From: Crocodylus rhombifer
Taxonomy: Eukaryota; Chordata; Crocodylia; Crocodylidae
NCBI GenBank assembly: GCA_038503035.1
Contig: JAVSML010024617.1
Coordinates: 525,294 to 589,293, forward strand
Reading direction: 5' to 3'
Length of the DNA: 64,000 bases
The notes beneath the pieces were generated by a model. That model made no database searches, had not been told where the DNA came from, and saw nothing but the letters and a program-made list of their open reading frames with translations. Positions 36,411 through 47,806 of this stretch are shown one piece after another. Numbering within the stretch: position 1 is the stretch's first letter; each line of letters begins with the position of its first letter. The translations under genes were made by a program, and so were the position numbers.

Positions 36411-36649
36411 TAAAGTTGTCTGATAGCAAGCAGGATGTTGAATTATGTTTCGTTCTGGGTGTGATGTTTCATATTTCACAGAAGGGGTTGATGCAACACT
36501 CTCCTGGGCAAGGAATTTCTCTTATGTTGAGGCAGCTCTGTGGTCTTTTCCAACCAGATCTTAGAACACCTTCAGCTCTCCTATGAAATATGAATTTTCC
36601 TTTCCACTAGGAGAAATTTTACAACCTTTGCATTCTCCTATGCACCCAA

Positions 36650-36760
36650 TAACTTGCAAGTAAAGACCTTTTTTTGCAAATATGTAGTTGGTCTAATAAA
36701 AGATATCACCTCTGCCCAGAGTACTGATTTCTTCCTCTACTTAGGTGAGCCCACCCATTC
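36650..36760 (+). repeat. Dispersed sauropsid repeat (family C)
   Basis: Contains GTTGGTCTAATAAAAGATAT followed by CACCTCTGCC, a phrase common in turtle and crocodilian repeats; a related copy in reverse is at 60065-60240. Confidence 0.6.
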
Positions 36761-37821
36761 CTCACCACCACCACCACACCAAGCAGTTACACTTTCCTAT
36801 AGAAGAAAATGGGAGACGGATTTATGTTCCTACAGTTATGTTCTGAAACTTGCAATTCACAATGTGTTTTCTCCACTGGTCCGGTGAGTAGCACTGCAAA
36901 GTTTGCTACAGCATTGCCCTGTGCTTCCAAAGAGCAAGAGGAGCAGAGAATGAACTCACTGCAAACATTTATAAATCCAACCCTAGATATTTAAATGCAT
37001 AAATTCTTGTTGTGTTCAGTTTCTATTTGGGCTTGTATTCATCTGTGGTGCTCCACCCAAAGCAGGCAAAGTTTGTAAAACACTAGAAAGAATAACTGAC
37101 AGGAACAAATGCATGAAACAGAGATGCAGAAACGTGTCTGTTGACTCTGGGATGGAGAATAGTGCTTTCCTTAAAATGTATTTCATGTAAATACATTCAA
37201 CATTACAATAAGATATCTTCACAAATGTTTAAAACTTACTGAGAATAAAAAAGGAAAACTCTAAAAGATTAAACAATATATTTATAGGGTCCATTCTCAT
37301 CATTTAAAATGACATTAATGGGAGTTATACTCCAGTGCAGACAGAAAAATGGACCCCGGGGACAATAAGTGATGTAAGATGTTGGATGAAAATGTTTTTT
37401 TGAAATCTACCTTAAATACATCTGGTTTTGGTATGTACCCAACTACTATAAAATAAACCCAAGCTCTCAGTTCTGTAGTATAAAACCATGTTTTTATTTT
37501 GCTTTTGTCATGATATGTAATCAAGCTTTGCTCTCATGGGTTGTTATACTCATTAGACTATGAACAGAGCTAATGAAAGTTTTCTTTATTTCTTCTCTCA
37601 GCCAGGTCATTAGTTTAAAATAAATATTGTCATTGTACATTATGGATATGTAGTTCCTGGTAGTTAACCATCTGTATGCCATTGTGTGTGCATATGCACT
37701 TGCTCAATTATGCATTTTGACTCCTCCCCCACCATCAATTACTCATAATTTTCTATCTCAAACAATTCCTTTGGACTGAAATTTTCCAGATGTGATTTCT
37801 GTAGTAAAATAAGTTGCAATT
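36761..37821. other. Intronic spacer, no gene seen
   Basis: AT-rich; nothing recognised. Confidence 0.5.
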
Positions 37822-37889
37822 TAGAAATGCTCCCTTACTTGCAAGATCATGGGGGTTGGGAATTAGGAGATGGTCCCTCAGGCATCTGA

Positions 37890-38330
37890 CTGATGTTCAA
37901 GTAAAAGAACGATGGGATTTCTTGCAGGATCCCAAGAATCATCCTTCCTGCCATGCCACACATGAATGGAAGGAGGCATGACTATAGGAACCTACATTAG
38001 TTCCCATTGCACCATGCTGCCAGTGCAGAGAGCACCTGATCCTGAGCACCCTCTGCACTGGCAAGTAAAAAGCTTGGCTCCCAGTCAGAGGAGTATACAA
38101 ATTAGGTGAGGGGTATCCTAGCCTCTGAAGCACCCAAGGGTCTTGAAAGGCTCCTATGTGCTCCAAAGGCTGGGCACTGGCCACACATTCAATTAAAGGC
38201 ATGATAGGAACCATCCACAAAGTTATTACACCTATTTTGTGTAATAATTTTGTGGCTTATTCCTTGTTTTATCACAACATTAATTGATTTAATGTGTGTT
38301 CGAGTCATTAAAGATATGATTAACCAGTTA
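37890..38330 (-). mobile_element. Family A element inside the 5' LTR
   Basis: On the minus strand: TTAACTGGTTAATCATATC at its start, GTGATAAAAC, AAGCCACAAAATTATTACAC, then GATCAGGTGCTCTCTGCACT and TGTGTGGCATGGCAGGA near its end. The same order is found at 41085-41835, and the left part at 31336 and 62566. Plus-strand features include a 17-bp hairpin at 38215-38255 and CCAGTGCAGAG inverted at about 38020-38062. Confidence 0.6.
38215..38255. repeat. Hairpin, 17-bp arms
   Basis: CCACAAAGTTATTACAC and GTGTAATAATTTTGTGG are inverted with one mismatch and a 7-base loop. Confidence 0.9.
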
Positions 38331-38591
38331 ATCATGGACTGCAGAGGCTAGCCTTCTGTTCCACAAATAACACTTGTTTTTTAGTTCTTCTCATTCATGT
38401 ATGCCTGTATTTACTGAATCTAATAATCCCTACATAGTGTTAGAAGTACTGAATGAGAAAGACCTTGGAAAAATTTGAATTCCAAACAAAGAAGTTGGAA
38501 ACTGAGATCAAGGAGAGCGATGCAGCCACATGGAAGGACAAAGGCCACCACAAGTGACCTTCCCACAGAGTTACAGCCTAAGTAAATGCAA

Positions 38592-39140
38592 AGTTAGTCA
38601 TGGAAGTTTTAAAACCTCCACCTGCCCTTCTGTAGTTGGGCAATGTAGCAAAGAGGTGGAAGGCATTCAGACAAAGGCTTGAGCAGTACTAGCAGAAGTA
38701 TACAAAAGAAAAACAAAAAAGTCAAATCATCCTGCATATTTCTGCATATTGTAGGAGTGGACGCCCTGGCTGTTTATAATACTTTTACCTTTGGAGAACG
38801 CAAATATGCAGTTAAGTGTAATGCTGTCCTCATTTGAGAAATACTACATGCCAAAAAAAAGAATGAGACCCTTGAAAGACACAGATTTATGTGCAGACAA
38901 ACAAGAGAACAAAGTGCAAATCAATATGTTACTGAACTAAATAGGCTGAGTAAGAACTGTGCTTTTGGAAACTTGACAGAATCTCTGATTAGAGACAGGA
39001 TTGTTTGTGGCATTTTAGATACTATATTACAAGAAAGCCTGTAGCATGAGGGAGACTTGTTCCTACAAAAGACCATCCAAAGGTTCAAGGCAGCAGAAAC
39101 TGTGAAGGCATGAGCAGCAGAACTAATACACCAAAAAGGT
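38592..39140 (+). pseudogene. Ty3/Gypsy-like gag relic
   Basis: Fragments in shifting frames match the capsid-type Gag of vertebrate Ty3/Gypsy-like elements: EVLKPPPALL near 38600, KRWKAFRQRLEQY, a stretch around CGILD (SLIRDRIVCGILD with TILQESL) at 38980-39040, and LQKTIQRFKAAE-like sequence before the zinc knuckle. Several stops and indels. The order gag, zinc knuckle, protease continues into the next entry. Confidence 0.75.
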
Positions 39141-39156
39141 TGGTAAACAAAAGAAT

Positions 39157-39751
39157 GTGGTGAGAAAAAGCAACATAAGGGATATGGGAGAGAGAATGAA
39201 CCCCAAGTTATGCCATAAGTATGGAAGGGAATATGACCCCAAACACTGTGCTGTATTTGGAAAGCTCTATTTTAACTGCAGCAAAAGGAACAATTTTGCC
39301 AGGTGCTACAGAACCCTGACATGGAAGCCTCAAGTGCATATGGTTGACAGCATATCAGAAGAATTTTATATGGCTGTAGTAGAATCAGGTAAATTTAATG
39401 AGAAGAATGGGACTTTGCTAGTGGACATGCAAGCCACGATCGTTTCCTTTAAATTGGACAATGAAGCTCAGGTTAATATTTTTCCAGAGCACGAATACAG
39501 AAAAGTAAAAACTGAGACCAAAATTGAGTCCAACAAGCATTAAAATAACTGGCTATTCAGAAACAAATATACAGGTGAAAGGGAGAGGCATCACTAAAAG
39601 CCAGTATAAAAATAGAGTATACAAACTCCCATTTATAGCAGTAGCAAGGGAGGTGACACCAATTCTGGCTAGATACAGACTTCAAAAAGCCCAAGGAGGA
39701 ACTGGTCTACATTACATGGTTTTCTGTAAGAGGTGTAGTTTAGATTGGTAG
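39157..39751 (+). pseudogene. Ty3/Gypsy-like zinc knuckle and protease relic
   Basis: The first frame (128 codons) has a zinc-knuckle-like Cys/His array, CAVFGKLYFNCSKRNNFARC, in which one Cys is Tyr and the usual His is Asn. It then has the aspartic protease region FKLDNEAQVNIFPEHEYRK. The catalytic Asp is kept but the expected Thr-Gly after it is Asn-Glu, so the enzyme would be inactive. A second frame continues with KITGYSETNIQVKGRG. Reverse transcriptase and integrase are absent downstream. This is a dead transposon relic. Confidence 0.75.
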
Positions 39752-39774
39752 CAAACAGAACCCATATTCGCCCT

Positions 39775-39956
39775 TTGACTGGGTGAGCAAATCTTAGACT
39801 GGGTTCCACCATTCTTAAACCAGTCCACGTGTGCCGAACTTTGGTTCTGTTACGAGTATAGACCAGTTTCGTGCCCCAAACTTCTGTTCTGTTATAGATA
39901 TAGACCGGTTTCCAATCACTTATAACCGTAAAAGTGTAATGTGTGTACCTGGCCTT
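39775..39956. mobile_element. Right end of a TIR element (as at 15130-16027)
   Basis: Shares CTTCTGTTCTGTTA, ATAGACCGGTTTCCAATCAC and a GTACCTGGCCTTT end with the element at 15130-16027. Only the right part is present. It sits where pol would be expected and may have helped delete it. Confidence 0.55.
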
Positions 39957-40545
39957 TGGGTCTGGTAGCTAGTGAGAAACTGAATCTAGCTTGCTGTACA
40001 AGAAAACATAACGTTCAAAGCTCCTAATAATCCTCTTGGCTGTCACAGCCCAAACCTGTACAATTCTCCTTAGGAAAATAAACACTGTTACAGAACGCAA
40101 GAAATAACCACGTCCTTAGGGGAAGAAACGTACCTGAGACCACAAATGCAAATACCATCAGGCAGAAAGAAGAAAGCAGCCTCAGCACTCTGTGACTAAT
40201 GAACTTTGTTCTATGTGCAGAAGCACAGCTGCCAAAAGTACAAGTTACCCAAATCCCAGTAGAAGGACTCATGTCTATCAACATTTGAAGGAAATGCTTC
40301 CCACCAAAAAACAAATCAGAAACAAGATCTGATATTTCACTGGTCTGAGAAGGAAGTGATCCCTCTTGAAAGACTCATAGACACTTGCTAAGAGAGTTGC
40401 TTCCAGCAAATTCAAGCTGGATAGAAAAGGGAGAATAGGTAAGTTAGTGGTAAAGACTCACTCCAGAATGAGTGCTAATAGCCTCTCCTCTGTAGACGGG
40501 TGTTAATTGGTTTCTGCACTTATTGTTAAGAAGGAAGACATACTG
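39957..40545. other. Unassigned interior of the LTR element
   Basis: Between the MITE end and the 3' LTR. A minus-strand hydrophobic frame at 40024-40314 and the plus strand show no domain I recognise. Probably degenerate 3' part of the retrotransposon. Confidence 0.35.
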
Positions 40546-40734
40546 ATGGAAGCTGTAATTTGGAGATGCTCCCTTCTTTGGAAGGCTATGGAGGTTGCCA
40601 GTAGGGAGGGGGTCCCTCAGGTCAGTTACAGAGACTAAAGGACTGCAGAGGCTTGCCTGCTGCTCCATAAACAACACTTTTTACTTCTTCTCATTCGCAT
40701 ATCCCCACATTTATTGGACCCAGTAATCACTGCA
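40546..40734 (+). repeat. 3' LTR-like repeat
   Basis: Uninterrupted counterpart of 37822-38434, ending in TGCA. It shows what the 5' copy looked like before the family A insertion. Confidence 0.5.
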
Positions 40735-41084
40735 ATTTCAACTGAAAGATTTTATATGCAAGTTTAAAACTAACATAATTCACTTATTTTAAGTTACTGG
40801 GGCGTAAACAACCCCAAGCTAACTATTTGATCGTTTTACATAGCACTCATCACAACAGCTTCTAACAGTTATAATGATCATTAGCACTTCTATAGTGTAT
40901 TGCTTTTTCAAAGTACTACACAGATATTAACTAAGTAACACTTACAAAACCCTACAGCTTCTCTACACTTCACAGTGCAGAGCTCTGGATAGACACCTCA
41001 GTTAGTTCCAAACAAACTAGCTAGGGAACCAGAAACAGTATAGCTGTGTTAGCTGCCCCATCACCCTCCAACCACGAACACATT

Positions 41085-41835
41085 ACAGGTATCACACAAT
41101 TAACCGGTTAATTGTACAGTTACTTTGAGACCAGCTACACGTGCAAAGTTACACACAATAAAAAGCTCCAACCAGCAATAAAATTAGAACTAAAAAATGT
41201 GGTACTAACTATATAGCTGGTTGCAATCCAGCTTGAATTTGCTGGAAGCTCCGTGTCCCATATTACTGACTTGTGTCCATTCACAATGCTACCTAGTGGC
41301 CTTCAAGCTCTTCACACTGGTGATGACATTGTCTTAAGATGGCTGAAACAATATGCCGAAACTGCATCACTAAATAAATACATTTCTACATGTAGCAAGG
41401 TCTCCCCTGTGGCTGGAAGCCCCATCAGCTGACAGGGCTCCCAGCCACAGGGGTGCACCATCCCTAGCTTGAAACCCCCGAACTCTGGGGGTTCCTGCTG
41501 CCATGATTCCTAAGAATCGGGGGTGCATGAAGCCCCAGAGTCCTATCAGCTGTGGGGACTCTTGGTCCCAGGTGCTTACAGTCCCTGCAGCTGGGAACCC
41601 CCTCAACAAAGTGGGCTCCCAACTATGGGTGCCTGCTTCTTGCTAAGATCAGGCTCGCCCTATACTGGCAACAAGACGCAATTGGATCTAATGCACAATC
41701 CCACAATCACGCCTCCTGCCATGCACATGTGGTATGGCAAGAGGCACGATTGTCTTGATCATGCATTAGATTTAATCACACCTTTAGCTGCACATGTAGA
41801 GGGGGACTTAGTGCAGTCCCCCTCACTGCTCAGGT
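41085..41835 (+). mobile_element. Family A element with GC-rich repetitive core
   Basis: Left end AGGTATCACACAATTAACC and complement of the right end AGGTGTGATTAAATC are loosely inverted. It contains the perfect 16-bp palindrome AATTAACCGGTTAATT at about 41099. The right part (GATCAGGCTCG, ACTGGCAACAAGACGCAATT, CACGCCTCCTGCCATGCACA) matches the complement of the copy at 37890-38330. The core (41395-41640) is GC-rich with repeated CTGGGAACCCC/AGCCCCAG-type phrases. Non-coding. Confidence 0.6.
41404..41453. repeat. GC-rich hairpin, 19-bp arms
   Basis: CCCCTGTGGCTGGAAGCCC and GGGCTCCCAGCCACAGGGG are inverted with one mismatch and a 12-base loop. Confidence 0.9.
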
Positions 41836-42672
41836 TTTATTATTCTGCATTGTTCAGGGTAGAGTTATCCATAGTGCCACCACAGATAGTGGTATGACTG
41901 ACAGTACTGAAGTACACAAATAAAGTAACTTACCTAAAATCATGCAATCAATCAAGAGCAAAACCAAGGCTAGTTTGGGATGTTAGCTCCAAATCCTGTC
42001 CCCATTTATCTACTGCCTCACTGTTCCAATTAGAAAATTTGCTGCAAAAATTTCAATGATTTTGGGTAGAATGTTAAGTCCACAAGTCACTTGTAAATAC
42101 AGAACCTGAGCAACTGTAGATTGGACTGAACTTAAGAATTGCACTGAATCTAAAGTAAATGAATCTAGTAGTACTGAAGCTTTTGACATTTTAAATTAAG
42201 ATAGTTACACAAATATTTCATCCCGATTCAAAGGCAGCTGTTTGGAACACTGAAGGTTCAGAAATTATTTATAACAGCGTTGTACAATTTCCAAAGGGCT
42301 GGTGGCCATATGGCATGCTGTGAAGATCCCCACTCTCTCCTCACCCCCAACCACTGGACTGCAAACTTATGGTGGCACCCCACTGCAGCACCATGCACCA
42401 CACGAGCACCCTGTCCCACAACTGCCCCATGTTCTCACATGGCCCCAAACTCACTCTCCATCCCCTAAACCATTTCATTTTGTTGATTAGAAATTAAATG
42501 TTTCATTTTTTTTTTTGCTCAGCATTAATCACTGCATCTGCTTGAGGCACCAATGTGGCTCAGACCCATAAGCAGACTACTGTGCATCTTGGATGATGGA
42601 TCCCAACAAGACAATAGATTCTACACCAGAAAATGGTGGACTCAGAACTAAAATTCCCATGAAGCCATATAA
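41836..42672. other. Intronic spacer, no gene seen
   Basis: Mostly AT-rich; 42320-42470 is C-rich with repeated CCACAC/CACCCC phrases. Nothing recognised. Confidence 0.45.
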
Positions 42673-42919
42673 TCAGTAGTTGGCAACCTTTTTAGGCTGC
42701 AGGACAATGATCCAGTCCAAGTCAAAGGTGGATGGATTGGCAGGTGCTAGGACCCAGCCACTGCCACCACCACCCTTCCCCACGGAGGCACTGGAAAATA
42801 ACTAACCCACACTGCCAAATGCCACTGAAGCCCCACATCCACAGACTGGATCATATGGTTCTGCTGTCTGAATCCAGCCTGCTAGCCAGCCATTACCGAC
42901 ATATAGGTCTGAACCACTA
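42673..42919. mobile_element. hAT-type MITE, 247 bp
   Basis: Left end CAGTAGTTGGCAACCTTTTT is a typical hAT terminus; the right end GTCTGAACCACTA is its diverged inverse. Flanks CCATATAA (42665-42672) and CCATACAA (42920-42927) match at 7 of 8 positions. Confidence 0.7.
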
Positions 42920-42927
42920 CCATACAA

Positions 42928-45900
42928 GGTTCAGACACTAATGATGTTTGGGACTGAAACAGAATGCTTTCATTCAGTTGATATCAGTCCTTTCAAGATG
43001 TTTGGGTTTAACCGATCTGTGATGGATTCAGGTGTTATCAATCTCATGGTGTCCAGATGGAGAAATTCACAAATTCCACTGCTAAGGACATCAGACCTTG
43101 TGGGGTCACACTTGCTTTTTTCCCCCACTTAAAACTGAACCATTATTAGTGGCATTACTACTAATTAATACCACTAATAATCTTAACAAAAACAGGATTG
43201 CCAATAAAATGAAAAATGCCCTGTAAGCAATCATTCAGAAGTCTGGAAACGTTAAGGATGTTCCAACAATGCTAACTGTTGCCATGTAGTATTACTGCAT
43301 CACTTGTGAAAACATAAGACTCAATTGATCTAAATTAATACCATTAATCAAGAGATAAGTGCCACATGCTCAAGAGAAAGTTGGGTGAGAAACTTTAATT
43401 TGAGTTAGGTTTCTCAATCATATTGTTTTATTAATGGTAATTTATTTGTATACAGACACACAAACCAAAATACCAATTCCTACTTCCAACAAATGTACTC
43501 CATTCTTGCCTCAAATAATCTTTGGTAATTCAAAGGATAGACATAATTTCAAAGGATGTTTAAAAGTAAAAATCAATTTAATTTTGCAAACATGATTTTT
43601 CATCTATGTGGAAAGGAGAATTTAGAGTAACTAGTTAACTTTATGAGCATTCTGCTTTCACTCTTACAGATATTGCTAGTCTTCAAAAATATTATTTTTA
43701 GTCAGGCCCATCTAACATTTTCCATTTTATTCAAAAGATTTTATGGCTCAGTATTACAGCAATATACAAATTTGACAGTTTGCAATAGGATCTATTCATT
43801 GTAGCAAATCATTCTGACAGTAAGGACTATACAGCTGGTAATGCACATTTTTTACACCATACTTATTAAAAATCTTACAAAGATAGTAACATAAGTATGC
43901 ACTCTAAATTGTGTTTTGTACATGATTTTAATGAGTCAGTACATTTTTAACTGGCATTATAAATTGTAGTATTTTAATCAATTATTGTATCATCTTTAGT
44001 TTTACATTGTTTTAATTGAGGGGAAAAGTAAGTGACTGTGCTATTTAAAGTTGATTCAATAATAATGTTAAATAATTTGGAAATATAAATCAAACAAACT
44101 TGAGTCTCTATTTTGCTTTCTTTTTCCTTAAATGTGTGTGCAAATGAACTAGTTAATGCATAAGTTTATGAATAACATAATGAGTTTTCTTGATTGTCCT
44201 TCTAGCAATATTTTTAGAAATGCTGAAAGGTAATCAATACTTCTTTACCTTGCCAGAAATGCATAATAATGGTGGTATACATCACTGTCAAGCATTTCTC
44301 TACTCTTACAGAAATACAGCTGCAGTGGTTCTACAATTCCACTATAGGTTAACAAATGACTGTTATTGCAAAATTACAACACAGAAGATAAGCAATGCCT
44401 GCAAATGTATTTAATTCTAATTTTAGGATTATTTTTATTAAACTAGAAAGATAGGCAAGAGAATACTTGCCCATTCTTTTAAAAGCACTCTCACTTTTTT
44501 TCCCTCCATTCCACTCTTCAGTTGGCATACCACAGTGAAACCTCTCTATTTTCAGAATTGATGTACCTTTCAAAACTATAATCTTTGGCTTTTGAGCTCA
44601 CTATTATTTGCCTTCAGGTACAAATTTTAAAGTGTATAGGCTTCTAAACAAAACATTATGGCCTCAGCCAGATTCTGAAAGGCTTGTAGATCAGTCATCA
44701 TTGCAGTGTAAATTTCTTTTCAAAATAATGTTCCTCACTCAGAGTACACTTGTGCTTATATTCGGTTCACTTGTCAAATACAAATTTGAGGTCATCAAAA
44801 GCCCGAGGGCAACTTCAGCTATTCCAAGACTCATTTTCTACCTCTATTTTGTTGGAGAAATAGGATTTCAAATGTAAAAATAATAGGAAGCTCTACCGAT
44901 AAAGAAACAAAGGCACATTATATACGTTTCAGTACAGCATTCCAGCAACTGCCTATAATGACAAAAGTCAGTTTGTAATACTGAAGCATGTTAAAGCACT
45001 GATATTATCTAAGTTAGATCATGCATCTTGCTATTGAATTGATGCATCAATCATCCAAGAATTATTTTAAAGATGACAGTTTAAATGCATGTGTTTAGTA
45101 AAGGACAGATATTGATTACATTTTAACTGTTATTTTTATGTCAGAAGAAACATTTAAACACACTGGGCCTGTGTCTCTCAGAGCACATGCTCATGAACAA
45201 GTTACTATGAGGTAAATGAGGGCTGGGATTACCATGCATTAACTACTTTGCAGTAATTCCCCAGATACATAATCTGACCTCAGGTAAATGAAGCTAATCT
45301 GCAGTACTTTACTACTAACCCAAGAGGAGCAATGTGGGTTGGCTTCAATTTACTTCAAGTAAGAGCACGTCCAAAGGCTGTTACTGTAAAGTGAGACACT
45401 ATATACATTCCAGGCCTTTTTTGCCTTATGGTAACTTGTTTATGTGCCTGTGACTTAAAATCACAGCTATCACGGTGTAAAGAGGCCTAACTGTAAATTG
45501 GAATCAAGCCCAGATATCCCTGCCAGCATATATTTGCTGGCTAATCTCTGGAAACCAGTGGAAGTTGCAGGGTTTTTGAGAAGTCAAATTTGGCTTCAGA
45601 TCTCCAGAGATTTCTTTGCTTTATTATACAATGTGGCCATGGACTAGAACTAGAACTGTTCAGGACTGGAACTGAGTAATAATGTTGGTCTGAAATTACA
45701 GGGTATATTTACGTACTCTGGGAGAATTGCTGGTTCCACAGAAGTAAGCGGAGTTTTACTATTAGCTTCAATGGAGTCTGGAATTCACAATCTGCTTTCT
45801 ATCAGCCAGAGCTGCATAAAACTAAGCAGCCAAGGAAAACACTTTCACTGATATATTTGGGCTGAAATGGAACCAAAACCAAGACTAAGCTCAGCTAAAA

Positions 45901-46309
45901 CCTCCACATTCTATCAGCTTTTGACTTGTAATCATCAGATGCTATTAAATTGTGCTTGCCTTGCACCTGGCCTAATTCTTTTATAAACTTTTCTTTCACT
46001 CCAGCTCACTAACCGGTGCAAGCAGTCACACCCTTCAGAACTCAGCAGAAATTAGCCTCTTCTGTCCATAACAAAATTCATATTGTCCAAACCTTTCCAC
46101 CAATGCTCCCAATCCTATCTCCCCATCTTTCAAATCCTAACCATTTTCCACTGTACTTTATTCATGTAACCCTGAGTTCATCCAGAAGCGTTATACTATT
46201 TAATCCCTCTTAAAGTTTCATTTCTGCTTTGTTACCTAGAGTGAATCAAGTTCACTAGCATACAAATAGCATTTCAGCTGCCTTTCCCATTACCATTGCC
46301 TACTCATTT
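42928..46309. other. Intronic spacer, no gene seen
   Basis: Long AT-rich stretch. 45160-45480 has a slightly different composition and may be an old MITE, but its ends are not clear. Open frames at 44190, 44349 and 44608 have no domain. Confidence 0.5.
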
Positions 46310-46420
46310 GTCCTTAGACTGTGAAATCGCTGGAGCAGAGACCATCCCTTCTAAACCCTTGCAAAGTACCCTTGCAAAGCAGTCAATTCTATAACTAAGT
46401 AGTAATATATTAAAGTTTTG
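46310..46420 (+). mobile_element. MIR/L2-like SINE or LINE tail
   Basis: CCTTAGACTGTGAAATCGCT with GGAGCAGAGACCATCCCTTC follows the common amniote phrase TAGACTGTAAGCTC..GGGCAGGGAC; GCAAAGTAC may be the degraded GTGCCTAGCAC part. Diverged. Confidence 0.45.
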
Positions 46421-46900
46421 GATTTTGTAATAAAACCTATGACAAGGGAATGTTTTGACAGTTTTATTATGAGCCTCACACAGCTTTAACTGCTAGCAGC
46501 AACACCCGAGTAGTAACTAGACTGTTTTTTTCTCAGGATAGTTTACAAAAATCAAAAGCTGTAACTTGAAAGAGTCCTTTAGTCGTTAAAACACTTGTCT
46601 TTATGTACACTGGGCGAGGCTGTCCCTGTTCCCAATCCTACCTGAAAGAAGGTGAGGGTATTCACATTCTTACATGCTTACAAAGACAGCACAACTTCAG
46701 CTTCTGTTCAGCTGACTTCAAGGGCTTCATAAGACTAGGCCCTCTGGATACTTTGAAGTGAGTGACACAAGGAAGACAGAATGTGAAACCACAGTTGGGT
46801 CTGTCTATGGAGGGGAATACAAATTACATTGGCTTTGGAAACAGAATAGCTACTGCACTATTGCATGATAAGGAACCCTGGCAGGCCTTTTATTTTCCTG

Positions 46901-47422
46901 AGTTACCGTATTTCCAATATCAAAAAAGAGGACACCTATGGTGAGTGAAAGAAGGGGTGAAAAGGGAGGAAGAGTATATGATTATGGGGGGGGCAGTGAA
47001 ATACCCATGCCCTGCCTCTTCCCCTCACTAAGCCCCTGCCCCCCTCCAGCCCTGCCAGTGCCCCTCGCTCCTAATCTGCAGCCCCTGTCCCTTCAGCCCT
47101 GCCAGTGCCCCTCACTCCTGACCTACAGCCTCTGCCCCTCCAGCCATGCTGCCCCTGCAGCTCCCACACACATGTGCACTGCACAAACTCTGTGCCTCTT
47201 ATCTGGGAGTTTGTCAGGGCCCGTGCACAGAGCATGGGACTCCCAACAGCCAATCACCCTGCCCGCTGCTCCCAGCCCCAAGCAGTCCCAAGCTGCTAGT
47301 TCCCAGGAAAACAGAGGAAGACCAAAAACCCGGACATTTGCTCCCATTTTAAAAACCCACCCAGATACGAGGACAGGGACCAGGTTTTCCCTTTCTGGGA
47401 AAACCTGGACGTGTGGTAACCT
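46901..47422. mobile_element. DNA element with GTTACC ends and GC-rich core
   Basis: Left end AGTTACCGTATTTCCAAT and complement of the right end AAGGTTACCACACGTCC are loosely inverted; GGACAC and GGACATTT motifs follow, as in a known style of sauropsid non-autonomous elements. The middle is a C-rich minisatellite. Target duplication not identified. Open frames on both strands are artefacts. Confidence 0.55.
47047..47160. repeat. 47-bp minisatellite
   Basis: CAGCCCTGCCAGTGCCCCTC starts at 47047 and again at 47094; a third, diverged unit (CAGCCATGCTG) starts at 47141. Period 47. Confidence 0.85.
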
Positions 47423-47806
47423 TAGTATGATGCAGGTCTTCACCATTTATAGACCTGTATCTAGAATACAAGGCACAGTCCATTATAGGTGTGGACAGAT
47501 GTCAGGCTTGGAATATTCAAAATTTTAAACCCCAAGGGTGTAGGTGCACAGGCCATTTTAGACTAGTTCAAACTTCCTGAAATGTTTCAAAAGCACACTG
47601 GGAAAATAAAGTATTAGTTTGAGCTAGACCTCCTTGAACTGATCCAGTGTTATCTGTGGACACAGACTATTCCATGCCTACTGTCTAGTCAGTCCTCCAA
47701 GCATCCCAAACTGTACCACTTCTCAACCCTATAAATATGTGCAGGGCAATGAGGCTACTCTGGGATGCATCCAAGACTCTACTGCCTGAAGACCTATTGC
47801 CTAAAG

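Larger units (their letters stand above)
37822..38434 (+). repeat. 5' LTR-like repeat, interrupted
   Basis: Two parts (37822-37889 and about 38331-38434) match 40546-40734 in the same order: ATGCTCCCTT, GGTCCCTCAGG, GGACTGCAGAGGCT, AACAC..TTCTTCTCATTC, TTTA(T/C)TG and a final CTRCA. The repeats flank gag and protease relics, so I read them as an LTR pair. A family A element lies between the two parts. LTR start positions are uncertain. Confidence 0.5.

Noticed and set aside
45160..45480. Possible MITE with alternating GTAATTCC/GGTAAATGA phrases
   Set aside because: No convincing inverted ends or target duplication could be found by eye.
46938..47528. 196-codon plus-strand frame
   Set aside because: Pro/Ser/Cys-rich translation of a C-rich 47-bp minisatellite inside a DNA element.
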